Shown here: in pieces, positions 8,772-16,746 of the stretch
Layout of the letters: every line of letters begins with the position of its first letter
Position numbering within the stretch: the first letter of the stretch is position 1
NCBI GenBank assembly: GCA_000435055.1
Contig: FR879687.1
Coordinates: 1-53,733, forward strand
Length of the DNA: 53,733 nt
Reading direction: 5' to 3'
DNA from: Clostridium sp. CAG:138
GTDB taxonomy: Bacteria > Bacillota > Clostridia > Christensenellales > CAG-138
Made by a program: the position numbers and the translations under genes
Notes under the pieces: model-generated
Database searches by the model: none
Seen by the model: the letters and a program-made list of their open reading frames with translations, nothing else
What the model was told of the DNA's origin: nothing

Positions 8772-11700
8772 TTGTTTGAACTGACAAATTTCGATGCAAT
8801 CCGAATCGGTCTTGCATCCCCCGAAAAGATCAGAGAATGGTCCCACGGTGAAGTTAAAAAACCCGAAACCATAAACTACAGGAGCCTTAAACCCGAGGCG
8901 GACGGCCTCTTCTGCGAACGTATTTTCGGACCGACGAAGGACTGGGAATGCCACTGCGGACGATATAAGCGGGTGCGCTACAAGGGCGTTGTCTGCGAAA
9001 AGTGCGGTGTTGAAGTTACGAGAGCAAAGGTGCGCAGAGAGCGCATGGGCCATATCGAACTTGCGGCTCCCGTATCCCATATCTGGTACTTCAAAGGCAT
9101 ACCGTGCCGCATGAAGATGCTGCTGGACATGTCCCCCCGCAATCTTGAAAAGGTACTTTACTTCGTCGCATTCGTCGTTACCGATCCCGGTGACACCCCG
9201 CTTGAATACAAGCAGCTGCTCACCGATGTTGAATACCGTCAGGCGCAGCGTGATTACGGCGCAAAGAGCTTCAAAGCGGGCATGGGTGCAGAGGCCATAA
9301 AGGAGCTTTTGCAGCAGCTCGATCTTGAAAAAACCGAAAAGGAGCTTCGTGAAGAAATCGCAAATTCCGGCGGACAGAAGCGCGTGAATGCGATTAAACG
9401 CCTTGAAGTCATCGAAGCTTTCATAAAGAGCGGAAACAAGCCCGAATGGATCATAATGGATGTTGTTCCGGTTATTCCGCCGGAGATCCGCCCCATGGTT
9501 CAGCTGGACGGCGGAAGGTTTGCGACAAGCGACCTTAACGACCTTTACCGAAGGGTCATCAACCGCAACAACCGCCTTAAAAGGCTGCTTGAGCTGCGCG
9601 CACCGGACATCATTGTTCGCAACGAAAAGCGCATGCTTCAGGAAGCTGTGGATGCACTTATCGACAACGGCAGGCGCGGGCGCCCGGTAACGGGTCCCGG
9701 CAACCGCCCGCTGAAGTCCCTTTCCGATATGCTGCGCGGCAAACAGGGACGTTTCCGCCAAAACCTGCTCGGCAAACGTGTTGACTATTCCGGCCGTTCC
9801 GTTATCGTCGTGGGTCCCGAACTCAAGATGTACCAGTGCGGTCTTCCCAAAGAGATGGCATTGGAGCTGTTCAAGCCCTTTGTCATGAAAAAGCTCAATG
9901 AGCTTGGCTATGCCCACAATATCAAGTCCGCAAAGCGCATGGTTGAGCGCGTGAAGCCCGAGGTTTGGGATGTTCTCGAAGATGTTATCAAGGATCATCC
10001 CGTTCTTCTCAACCGTGCACCCACGCTGCACAGGCTCGGCATTCAGGCATTTGAACCCGTTCTGGTTGAAGGCAGGGCGATAAAGCTTCATCCCCTTGTC
10101 TGCACCGCATACAATGCGGACTTTGACGGCGACCAGATGGCGGTTCACGTTCCCCTTTCGGTCGAAGCGCAGGCCGAAGCCCGCTTCCTTATGCTTGCGG
10201 CAAACAACATCCTCAAGCCGCAGGACGGCAAGCCCGTGGTCAGCCCCTCACAGGATATGGTTATGGGCTGCTACTACCTCACAATGCGCTGCGATGAGCT
10301 GTACGATTCCGAAATCCGCACAACGCTCAAGGCTATCATAAAGGACAACAGCTTTGTTGATGAATACGTCACCGATGAGGTCATTCACAGGGTCTATGCG
10401 CTGCGCAGCAAGACAATAATCGAGGATCTTGTTGCAAGGGCAATCCGCGAGGTTCCCGCGGTTGACGAGGAAGCCCTCCGCGAATATCTTGACGATTCCC
10501 GCCTTATCCGCATGTTCAACGGCGAGGGAAAGGCGTTCTCAAGCGAAAACGAGGCGATCATGGCGTATCAAACGGGCGAGCTTTCGCTCCATGCGCTTGC
10601 AAAGATTCGCCTTGAACGCGAGTTTGAGGGCAAGATTTACCGCAGGATCGTATCCACCTCAATCGGCAGGGTCATCTTCAACCACGCAATACCGCAGGAT
10701 CTCGGTTATGTAAAGCGCGAGACTCTGGACGATATGTTCAAGCTTGAGGTTGATAAACTTGTTGTAAAGAAGGATCTCGGCAACATTATCGACCACTGCT
10801 TCCGCAAACACGGTCCCACGGTCACAAGCGAAGTTGCGGACAGCATAAAGGCTCTCGGCTACAAATACTCCACCCGCGGCGGTGTCACTGTCGGCTTCTG
10901 CGATATCACCGTTCCGGAGGAAAAGCACAATTTCCTTGAAGCCGCCGACGAACAGTGCGGACAGATTGACAACCTTTACCGCATGGGTCTGCTTTCCGCA
11001 GAAAACCGCCGCAAAAAGGTCATCGAAGTTTGGAAGGAAACGGAAAGCCTTGTTACCGACGCATTGATGAAGCGGCTCAGCCCGATTAACCCCATCTTCA
11101 TGATGGCAAACTCCGGTGCGCGCGGTTCAACCAACCAGATTCGTCAGCTCGCCGGTATGCGCGGCCTCATGGCGGACCCGCGCGGACAGATCATCGAGGT
11201 TCCGATTCGTGCAAACTTCCGTGAAGGCCTCTCCGTTCTTGAGTTCTTCATCAGTTCCCACGGTGCGCGCAAAGGTCTTGCCGATACCGCACTCCGCACC
11301 GCGGACTCCGGTTACCTCACAAGACGTCTTGTTGACGTTTCCCATAACGTCATCGTTCGCGAAGAGGACTGCTTTGCGGAACGCGGCATGGCGATTGACG
11401 GCATGATTCTTGAAACCATCGGCGACGGCGACCGTCCCCTTGAACCTCTCGGCGACCGTATTCTCGGCAGGTTCACCGCAGCGGAGGTTCGCGATCCCGA
11501 AACGAACGAGCTCATCGTCGGCAAAAACGAAATGATAACGTTCGATATTCGTGACCGCATCGTTAAAGCAGGCATCACCGGCGTCAAGTGCCGCACGGTC
11601 TTCACCTGCCGCAGCGAACACGGCGTCTGCGCAAAGTGCTACGGCCGCAACTGCGCAACGGGACAGCCCGTTACCATCGGCGAAGCCGTCGGCATCATTG

Positions 11701-12539
11701 CAGCACAGGCGATCGGCGAACCCGGTACGCAGCTCACCATGCGTACATTCCACACCGGCGGCGTTGCAACCGCCGACGATATCACTCAGGGTCTTCCCCG
11801 TGTTGAGGAAATTTTCGAAGCACGCAAGCCCAGGGGTCTTGCGGTTATCACGGAACTCTCCGGTTCGGTGGAAATCAAGACGGACGGCAAAAAGACCGAA
11901 GCAATTATTTCCGGCGAGGACGGCGAAATCGAGAAGTATCTCATTCCGTTCGGCTCAAAGCGCAAGGTTGAAACCGGCGATTTCGTTGAAGCGGGCGACA
12001 CTTTGACCGAAGGTTCAATCAACCCGCATGACATCCTCAAAATCAAGGGCGTCAAGGGCGTTCAGGCTTATATGCTCCGCGAAGTTCAGGCTGTTTACCG
12101 CAGCCAGGGCGTTGAAATTTCCGATAAGCACATCGAAGTTATCATTCGCCAGATGCTCCGCAAGGTTCAGGTCGAAGATTCGGGCGACACGGATCTGCTG
12201 CCCGGCGAGCTTATCGATATCTTCAAGTTCGAACAGACGAACGACAGCGTTGTTGCGGTGGGCGGCGTTCCCGCAACCGCAAAGCGTAAGCTGCTCGGCA
12301 TCACCAAAGCATCGCTTGCAACCGACTCATTCCTCTCCGCTGCAAGCTTCCAGGAGACGACCCGCGTGCTTACCGAAGCTGCAATCAAGGGCAAGGTTGA
12401 CCCGTTGGTCGGCCTGAAGGAGAATGTCATCATCGGCAAGCTCATACCCGCAGGCGTCGGCATGAAACGTTATCGCAATGTCGAAGTTGAGGTAAAGCCC
12501 GAGTCCGATAACCCGGCGGCAGCGGGCAATGCCGAATAA
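8772..12539 (+). CDS. rpoC: DNA-directed RNA polymerase subunit beta'
   Basis: A 1255-residue beta' subunit. The start is a TTG codon at 8772 (read as Met in MFELTNFDAIRIG), supported by the AAGGGAG ribosome binding site 7-12 nt upstream; no ATG fits. The N-terminal zinc site is CHCGRYKRVRYKGVVCEKCG (about residue 59 on). The catalytic Mg-binding loop NADFDGDQMAVH is near residue 447. The second zinc cluster (CRTVFTCRSEHGVCAKCYG) starts near 940. The bridge-helix and trigger-loop region (GEPGTQLTMRTFHTGG) is intact. Its length is as in other Bacillota, with no large SI3 insertion. It is co-transcribed with rpoB. Confidence 0.99.
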   Translation: MFELTNFDAIRIGLASPEKIREWSHGEVKKPETINYRSLKPEADGLFCERIFGPTKDWECHCGRYKRVRYKGVVCEKCGVEVTRAKVRRERMGHIELAAPVSHIWYFKGIPCRMKMLLDMSPRNLEKVLYFVAFVVTDPGDTPLEYKQLLTDVEYRQAQRDYGAKSFKAGMGAEAIKELLQQLDLEKTEKELREEIANSGGQKRVNAIKRLEVIEAFIKSGNKPEWIIMDVVPVIPPEIRPMVQLDGGRFATSDLNDLYRRVINRNNRLKRLLELRAPDIIVRNEKRMLQEAVDALIDNGRRGRPVTGPGNRPLKSLSDMLRGKQGRFRQNLLGKRVDYSGRSVIVVGPELKMYQCGLPKEMALELFKPFVMKKLNELGYAHNIKSAKRMVERVKPEVWDVLEDVIKDHPVLLNRAPTLHRLGIQAFEPVLVEGRAIKLHPLVCTAYNADFDGDQMAVHVPLSVEAQAEARFLMLAANNILKPQDGKPVVSPSQDMVMGCYYLTMRCDELYDSEIRTTLKAIIKDNSFVDEYVTDEVIHRVYALRSKTIIEDLVARAIREVPAVDEEALREYLDDSRLIRMFNGEGKAFSSENEAIMAYQTGELSLHALAKIRLEREFEGKIYRRIVSTSIGRVIFNHAIPQDLGYVKRETLDDMFKLEVDKLVVKKDLGNIIDHCFRKHGPTVTSEVADSIKALGYKYSTRGGVTVGFCDITVPEEKHNFLEAADEQCGQIDNLYRMGLLSAENRRKKVIEVWKETESLVTDALMKRLSPINPIFMMANSGARGSTNQIRQLAGMRGLMADPRGQIIEVPIRANFREGLSVLEFFISSHGARKGLADTALRTADSGYLTRRLVDVSHNVIVREEDCFAERGMAIDGMILETIGDGDRPLEPLGDRILGRFTAAEVRDPETNELIVGKNEMITFDIRDRIVKAGITGVKCRTVFTCRSEHGVCAKCYGRNCATGQPVTIGEAVGIIAAQAIGEPGTQLTMRTFHTGGVATADDITQGLPRVEEIFEARKPRGLAVITELSGSVEIKTDGKKTEAIISGEDGEIEKYLIPFGSKRKVETGDFVEAGDTLTEGSINPHDILKIKGVKGVQAYMLREVQAVYRSQGVEISDKHIEVIIRQMLRKVQVEDSGDTDLLPGELIDIFKFEQTNDSVVAVGGVPATAKRKLLGITKASLATDSFLSAASFQETTRVLTEAAIKGKVDPLVGLKENVIIGKLIPAGVGMKRYRNVEVEVKPESDNPAAAGNAE

Positions 12540-12596
12540 GCACCGCAGCCGACCACTCGTGCAGCAGCTTAATTCGGAACAGTTTTACAGTTGAAG

Positions 12597-12652
12597 ACAC
12601 GGCACCCGACAAACGGCAGAAAACTGCCGCCAAGGGCTGCCGTGTTTGCATT
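12597..12652 (+). terminator. Terminator of rpoBC
   Basis: ACACGGCA-CCC pairs with GGG-TGCCGTGT with one bulged base. The inner stem CGGCAG/CTGCCG has an AAAA loop. TTTGCATTT follows. It lies 57 bp after the rpoC stop. Confidence 0.75.
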
Positions 12653-12779
12653 TGCCGCGTGCAATGCCCGAGCGATTTCGAAATTCGTAAGCAATGCCCG
12701 GAATTATTCGAAGCACATTGCGTTCGCATATCAGCAGACCAAACAGTTGAAAACTCCTTTTAAATCGATTCCTGCGGGC

Positions 12780-12808
12780 TTGACGTGCGGGGAAAAAAGC
12801 GGTAGAAT
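12780..12808 (+). promoter_or_regulatory. Promoter of the Cys-rich membrane protein gene
   Basis: TTGACG (12780-12785), 17-bp spacer, TAGAAT (12803-12808), with initiation about 30 nt before the ATG at 12845. Confidence 0.7.
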
Positions 12809-12844
12809 GTATTCGGAAAAGTTTATTCGAAAGGAAGCTTAAAA

Positions 12845-13618
12845 ATGGCTGAATTATATACAAAAACCGAGTGCAAGCTTCACGGCACACCCTACTGCGC
12901 CGCGCTGAACATGAAAAACTGTGCGGACTGCTTCGCTTCAAAGCTTGATTCGGAGCAGCAGGAGGCTCTTATTGAGGATATAGGCTATATTGCCGCTGCT
13001 CTGCCGGAGGACGGCATTGAAAGTTTCCTTGATGAACCCGAATGTATGCTTTGCAAGGGCAGTGAAAAGGGAAAGCCCGAGTTTTTTGCGCAGCTCAGCA
13101 TGGGGCACGATCATCCGACGGTTGACTACTTGGATGAAAAAAGCAATAAAAAATACAAGCGCAGCACAGCCATGCTCATACCCGTGCAGCTTCCTGCCTG
13201 CCGCAAATGCCGCAGTCTGCTCATGCAGTCATATTTTGTACCGATAATTGTCGGCGTTGTGTTCGCGGCAGCGGGGCTTGTGCTGACGATAATCGAACCT
13301 GTTCGCGCAGCTCTTGCGCGGTTCGGCGCAGCGATCCCCTTCCTGTTTTTCCTGATGTTTGTTTTTATAGGTATCATCGCCGAAAGTTTGCTTCGGATCT
13401 CTTACACCAAGCGTGTTGAACGCAGAATGAATACCCGTGCTTCCCGCATTGCAAAGCTTTCTGCGCTCACAAAGCTGGGTTGGTTTCCTGTTCACGGGAG
13501 CGAAAACGGCATTCGATATACCTTCACCGATAAACCCCTTGAAAGCGGCATTCTGACCGGAAGAGGGCAGAGGGAGCTGCTTGACGATATTCGTTCCGAA
13601 ACTTCCAAAAAGAAATAA
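12845..13618 (+). CDS. Unrecognised membrane protein with Cys-rich N-terminal part
   Basis: I do not recognise this 257-residue protein. The first third is soluble and carries cysteines spaced like a metal site: C10, C18, C26 and C29, then CMLCKG near residue 69 and CRKC near 120. Two hydrophobic helices follow (about 129-151 and 159-182), and the C-terminal 70 residues are basic and soluble (YTKRVERRMNTRASRIAKL). The ATG has an AAAGGAAG ribosome binding site. It stands alone, between the rpoBC terminator and its own strong terminator. A membrane-anchored zinc-ribbon-like protein is a fair description, but no function can be given. Confidence 0.8.
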   Translation: MAELYTKTECKLHGTPYCAALNMKNCADCFASKLDSEQQEALIEDIGYIAAALPEDGIESFLDEPECMLCKGSEKGKPEFFAQLSMGHDHPTVDYLDEKSNKKYKRSTAMLIPVQLPACRKCRSLLMQSYFVPIIVGVVFAAAGLVLTIIEPVRAALARFGAAIPFLFFLMFVFIGIIAESLLRISYTKRVERRMNTRASRIAKLSALTKLGWFPVHGSENGIRYTFTDKPLESGILTGRGQRELLDDIRSETSKKK

Positions 13619-13659
13619 AACTTAATCGCCGAGACGTACTCAACGTTCCGGAAACAGGC

Positions 13660-13714
13660 AAGGCTCAATATCAACGGCGGATTCTTTCTTCCGAGGGTTG
13701 ATATTGAGCCTTTT
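13660..13714 (+). terminator. Rho-independent terminator
   Basis: AAGGCTCAATATCAAC (13660-13675) pairs perfectly, apart from the outer bases, with GTTGATATTGAGCC (13697-13710), followed by TTTTGTTGTT. Confidence 0.93.
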
Positions 13715-13816
13715 GTTGTTGTGTGTCGGAAAAGTGACGATTTTGCGAATCAAATATGTTTGAATGAAAGTCGTTCAAAAATGCGTGCTTTTTCTGAAAA
13801 AACATTGGGAACACTG

Positions 13817-13845
13817 TTGACAGCGATAGTGAAATCCTGTATAAT
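13817..13845 (+). promoter_or_regulatory. Consensus promoter upstream of the decayed DNRLRE gene
   Basis: TTGACA (13817-13822), exactly 17 bp, TATAAT (13840-13845). The leader to the GTG at 13939 is about 85 nt. The promoter may now serve mainly the lipoprotein gene at 14438. Confidence 0.85.
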
Positions 13846-13938
13846 ATCAGCATAAGATACACAGTATATAAAAGAACAAAAGTTCGGCTCTATGCAGTGT
13901 ACTTAAATTTTAATATGCAGCATTAAAGGAGGTAACTT

Positions 13939-14420
13939 GTGCGAAAGTCAAAAAGAACTTTATCTTATCTTTTGATATTGATAATGTTGCTCCGGTTGTT
14001 GCTTATTCCGATGAGTGTTTCAGGTGAGAAACCTGCAGAGCCGGGTATAGTTCGGGAGCTTTGCGAGTTGAGAGGCACGAACACAGAAACATATCTCCGG
14101 ACGGATGGCTTGTATGAACGCGTCGTCTTTTCCGAAGATACGTATATTTCAAAGAAATACCCGAGCGCAAACTATTACGCGAACGACTACCTCCGTACAG
14201 GTTGTGATGACGCCTATGAAACAAGACGCGTTTTTATAAATTTCGATGTTCCGATGTATCAGATTGCAATAAATTTGCCGATAGGTTTGCACAAACAACA
14301 ATGCAATCCGGGAAAAATGTGTGTTATGCAGCGAGGAACATTGATTGCTCGGATATGCTGCTTAATATGAGTCAACTTGCCGTTATCGGCGGAGACGGCA
14401 CATTAACACTGAACTGGTAA
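13939..14420 (+). pseudogene. Remnant of a secreted DNRLRE-type wall protein gene, frameshifted
   Basis: A strong AAAGGAGGT ribosome binding site precedes a GTG start at 13939 and a signal peptide (MRKSKRTLSYLLILIMLLRL). Residues about 60-106 look like the start of a DNRLRE domain, as found in wall-associated and RHS-type proteins (EDTYISKKYPSANYYANDYL then RRVFINFDVP). The frame then turns into an unlikely Cys/Ile-rich tail ending at 14370. In the +2 frame an open stretch of about 55 codons runs from about 14247 to a TAA at 14418-14420 (ending GGDGTLTLNW) and looks more like protein. The simplest reading is an internal deletion that joined two parts of a longer gene out of frame. A short functional exported peptide cannot be excluded. 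Confidence 0.55.
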
Positions 14421-14437
14421 GAAAGGAAGGAAAGAAT

Positions 14438-15406
14438 ATGAAAAAAATCGCAATGATTCTTTTGACCGCACTTTTGGTGCTGAACACCTTTGCCTGCACC
14501 GGAGGCAGTGAAAAACAAGCGGTGAATCAACCGCAAGACTTGGAAAAAACGCAGCCGAAATGTTATCTTTTCAGCTCCGCAAACGGTGGACTGCAAAGCA
14601 AGGACAGCGCGGATACAGCCGTTTATGAGGGCGAGCTGATGTCGCAATGGGGCGGGTCAAGCTTTAAAGCATCCGATGCGCCGGCAAAAGCTTACGTGAC
14701 CTATGGCGGAGAAACTTACACAGGGACATACAGAGGCTCGGAGTATAGAATGGGAAATTCATATATCACGCATTACTATACGGGGGATAACTGTTATGAA
14801 TTCGGGATTAATTCCGAAAACGGGAAACTTGTTGGAATCAATTTCCAAACAGAGTCTTTCTATAAAAAAGAAAGTGCGGCATCGGAGTTGAGAAATGCGC
14901 GGGAACGCGCCGAAGATGTTGCAAGGGAATGCGCCGCAAACTTCATGAACCTTGAAGAATGCGGTGAGCCCACGGTGAGCGTTGTGCCTCTTGGAGACGA
15001 GAGCGGCGCGGCAATGGATCTTTACCAGTACTTTTTTTGCAGGAAACTGAACGGCATTGAAACAAGGGCATATGTCGCCGTTCGCGTCAACTCAAGGGGT
15101 ATGCTTGTTTCGTTTAGCCTTGGGGATTTGGATTCTTTCGATAAGATGGAGGCGGACAGCGCAAGATTCGACAGCCTGAATATTGAAGATGAAGTTCGAA
15201 AGGCGTTTCAGAATATCCACCCCTTCCCGAACGGCACGATTGTTGAGGGGCCGGATATTGACAGAGCATTTTACGCTGTGACGCCGCAGGGAGAAACGGT
15301 GATAATAGCGGCTGCTCAGGCGACGTTTTCGCTGCAACAGACGGATGAAAACTCAACACAGGATCCGGAACCGATCGGCGCAGGATATGAGTTTATCATA
15401 AAATAG
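14438..15406 (+). CDS. Putative lipoprotein of unknown function
   Basis: A 322-residue exported protein. It starts MKKIAMILLTALLVLNTFAC with an AAGGAAGGAAAG ribosome binding site, 17 bp after the pseudogene remnant. The Cys at 20 followed by TGGS suggests a lipobox, although TFAC is not the ideal [AST][GA]C form. The mature part is mainly beta-rich, with TYGGETYTGTYRGSEYRMG, then a helix rich in Arg/Glu (about 150-170), and a C-terminal half resembling two alpha/beta modules. No catalytic motif is apparent. It is probably transcribed from the promoter at 13817 and ends before the terminator at 15487. Confidence 0.75.
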   Translation: MKKIAMILLTALLVLNTFACTGGSEKQAVNQPQDLEKTQPKCYLFSSANGGLQSKDSADTAVYEGELMSQWGGSSFKASDAPAKAYVTYGGETYTGTYRGSEYRMGNSYITHYYTGDNCYEFGINSENGKLVGINFQTESFYKKESAASELRNARERAEDVARECAANFMNLEECGEPTVSVVPLGDESGAAMDLYQYFFCRKLNGIETRAYVAVRVNSRGMLVSFSLGDLDSFDKMEADSARFDSLNIEDEVRKAFQNIHPFPNGTIVEGPDIDRAFYAVTPQGETVIIAAAQATFSLQQTDENSTQDPEPIGAGYEFIIK

Positions 15407-15486
15407 AATAAGCGTGAATCGGCGGCAGAGCGCCTTGCTGCATTGTTCCGAAGAATGATGCCGTCGCCGAAAGAGTAACGGAACAC

Positions 15487-15545
15487 AATCGACTCGCAGA
15501 CGCTGCGTTGCAGAAGTTTGTCGAGTCGATTTTTATGCCCGAAGC
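15487..15545 (+). terminator. Rho-independent terminator of the lipoprotein gene
   Basis: AATCGACTCG (15487-15496) pairs with CGAGTCGATT (15532-15541), and the stem runs straight into TTTTAT. Confidence 0.88.
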
Positions 15546-15616
15546 CGAATTTCGGAATAATATAATTTGACGAGACCGATTTTTCAAAAAAATTCAATAA
15601 AAAAGGGTAAATATAC

Positions 15617-15645
15617 TTGACAATGCCTTGAATGGATGATATAAT
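15617..15645 (+). promoter_or_regulatory. Consensus promoter of the rpsL-rpsG-fusA operon
   Basis: TTGACA (15617-15622), 17 bp, TATAAT (15640-15645): a perfect match. The leader is about 120 nt and contains a direct repeat, CAAGGGGTT-GCAAGGGGTT (about 15707-15726), whose role is unclear. Confidence 0.88.
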
Positions 15646-15772
15646 ACGCTCAGTGTGTTTTTAAGCTGACATACTATGCGATTTTTGTATGGAAAATACT
15701 CCTTTCAAGGGGTTGCAAGGGGTTTTCTTTATATAAAAATAAAAATTTTATTTTAGTTAAGGAGAAACTTTC

Positions 15773-16147
15773 ATGCCCACTATTAACCAGTTGGTCAGAA
15801 AGAGCAGGGAAAAGGTCGAATACAAGTCCAATTCCCCGATTCTGAAGCAGTGCCCTCAGCGCCGCGGCGTTTGCACCGCTGTTCGTACCATGACTCCCAA
15901 AAAGCCGAACTCCGCACTCCGTAAGATTGCCCGTATCCGCCTTACCGACGGTCTCGAGGGTACCGCTTACATCCCCGGCATCGGTCACAACCTTCAGGAG
16001 CACTCCGTCGTTCTTATCAGGGGCGGCAGGGTTAAGGATCTTCCCGGTGTTCGCTACCACATCATCCGCGGTGCACTCGATACCGCAGGCGTTGCAAAGC
16101 GTATGCAGGCTCGCAGCCGTTACGGCGCGAAGCGTCCCAAGAAGTAA
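15773..16147 (+). CDS. rpsL: 30S ribosomal protein S12
   Basis: 124 residues of the universal decoding-site protein uS12. The conserved core is complete: LKQCPQRRGVCTAVRT, TPKKPNSALRK, GHNLQEHSVVLIRGGRVKDL and GVRYHIIRGALD. The lysines whose change gives streptomycin resistance (in KKPNS and RVKDLPG) are wild type. Its RBS is AAGGAGA. rpsG follows 11 bp downstream. The L7Ae-type gene often found between rpoC and rpsL in Bacillota is not present. Confidence 0.99.
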   Translation: MPTINQLVRKSREKVEYKSNSPILKQCPQRRGVCTAVRTMTPKKPNSALRKIARIRLTDGLEGTAYIPGIGHNLQEHSVVLIRGGRVKDLPGVRYHIIRGALDTAGVAKRMQARSRYGAKRPKK

Positions 16148-16158
16148 GGAGGTAAACT

Positions 16159-16629
16159 ATGCCCAGGAGAGGTTTTGTTCCCAAGAGGGAAGTTCTTGAT
16201 GATCCTATTTACGGCGGCAAGCTCGTAACCAAGCTCATCAACCAGGTTATGCTCGACGGCAAACGCGGCACGGCTCAGAAGGCCTGCTACGGTGCTTTCG
16301 ATATCATTCGTGAAAAGACCGGCCGTGAGCCTCTTGAAGTATTCCAGGAAGCAATGAACAACGTCATGCCCGTTCTGGAAGTCAAGGCTCGCCGTATCGG
16401 CGGTTCCACCTATCAGGTTCCCCTCGAAATCCGTGCGGAACGCCGCCAGACTCTCGGTCTGCGCTGGATCGTGCTTTATGCACGCGCAAGGAGCGAGCGC
16501 ACCATGCAGGAAAGGCTTGCCGGCGAAATTCTTGATGCCTGCAATCAGCAGGGCTCCGCTTTCAAAAAGAAAGAGGATGTTCACAAGATGGCAGAAGCGA
16601 ACAAGGCTTTCGCACACTTCAGGTTCTGA
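16159..16629 (+). CDS. rpsG: 30S ribosomal protein S7
   Basis: 156 residues, the usual length of uS7, the primary assembly protein of the 30S head. Typical segments are MPRRGFVPKREVLDDPIYG, LINQVMLDGKRGTAQKACYG, RIGGSTYQVPLEIRAERR and the C-terminal EDVHKMAEANKAFAHFRF. The RBS is AAGGAGGT. It lies between rpsL and fusA in the conserved str operon order. Confidence 0.99.
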   Translation: MPRRGFVPKREVLDDPIYGGKLVTKLINQVMLDGKRGTAQKACYGAFDIIREKTGREPLEVFQEAMNNVMPVLEVKARRIGGSTYQVPLEIRAERRQTLGLRWIVLYARARSERTMQERLAGEILDACNQQGSAFKKKEDVHKMAEANKAFAHFRF

Positions 16630-16746
16630 TTTTCCGTTTTTGGAAACATCAAAGCCGCTGCCGTTTTTCGGATTTCGTTTAAAAATCCAAAAACTGCATA
16701 AACTTATTTCGGAAATTTTCAACAATGCGGAAAGGAGGATTCGGCA

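Noticed and set aside
8733..10148. A 471-codon open frame antisense to rpoC
   Set aside because: A shadow of a strongly codon-biased gene, without promoter, RBS or recognisable protein.
15773..16147. Streptomycin resistance change in rpsL
   Set aside because: Both classical lysines (KKPNS and RVKDLPG) are wild type.
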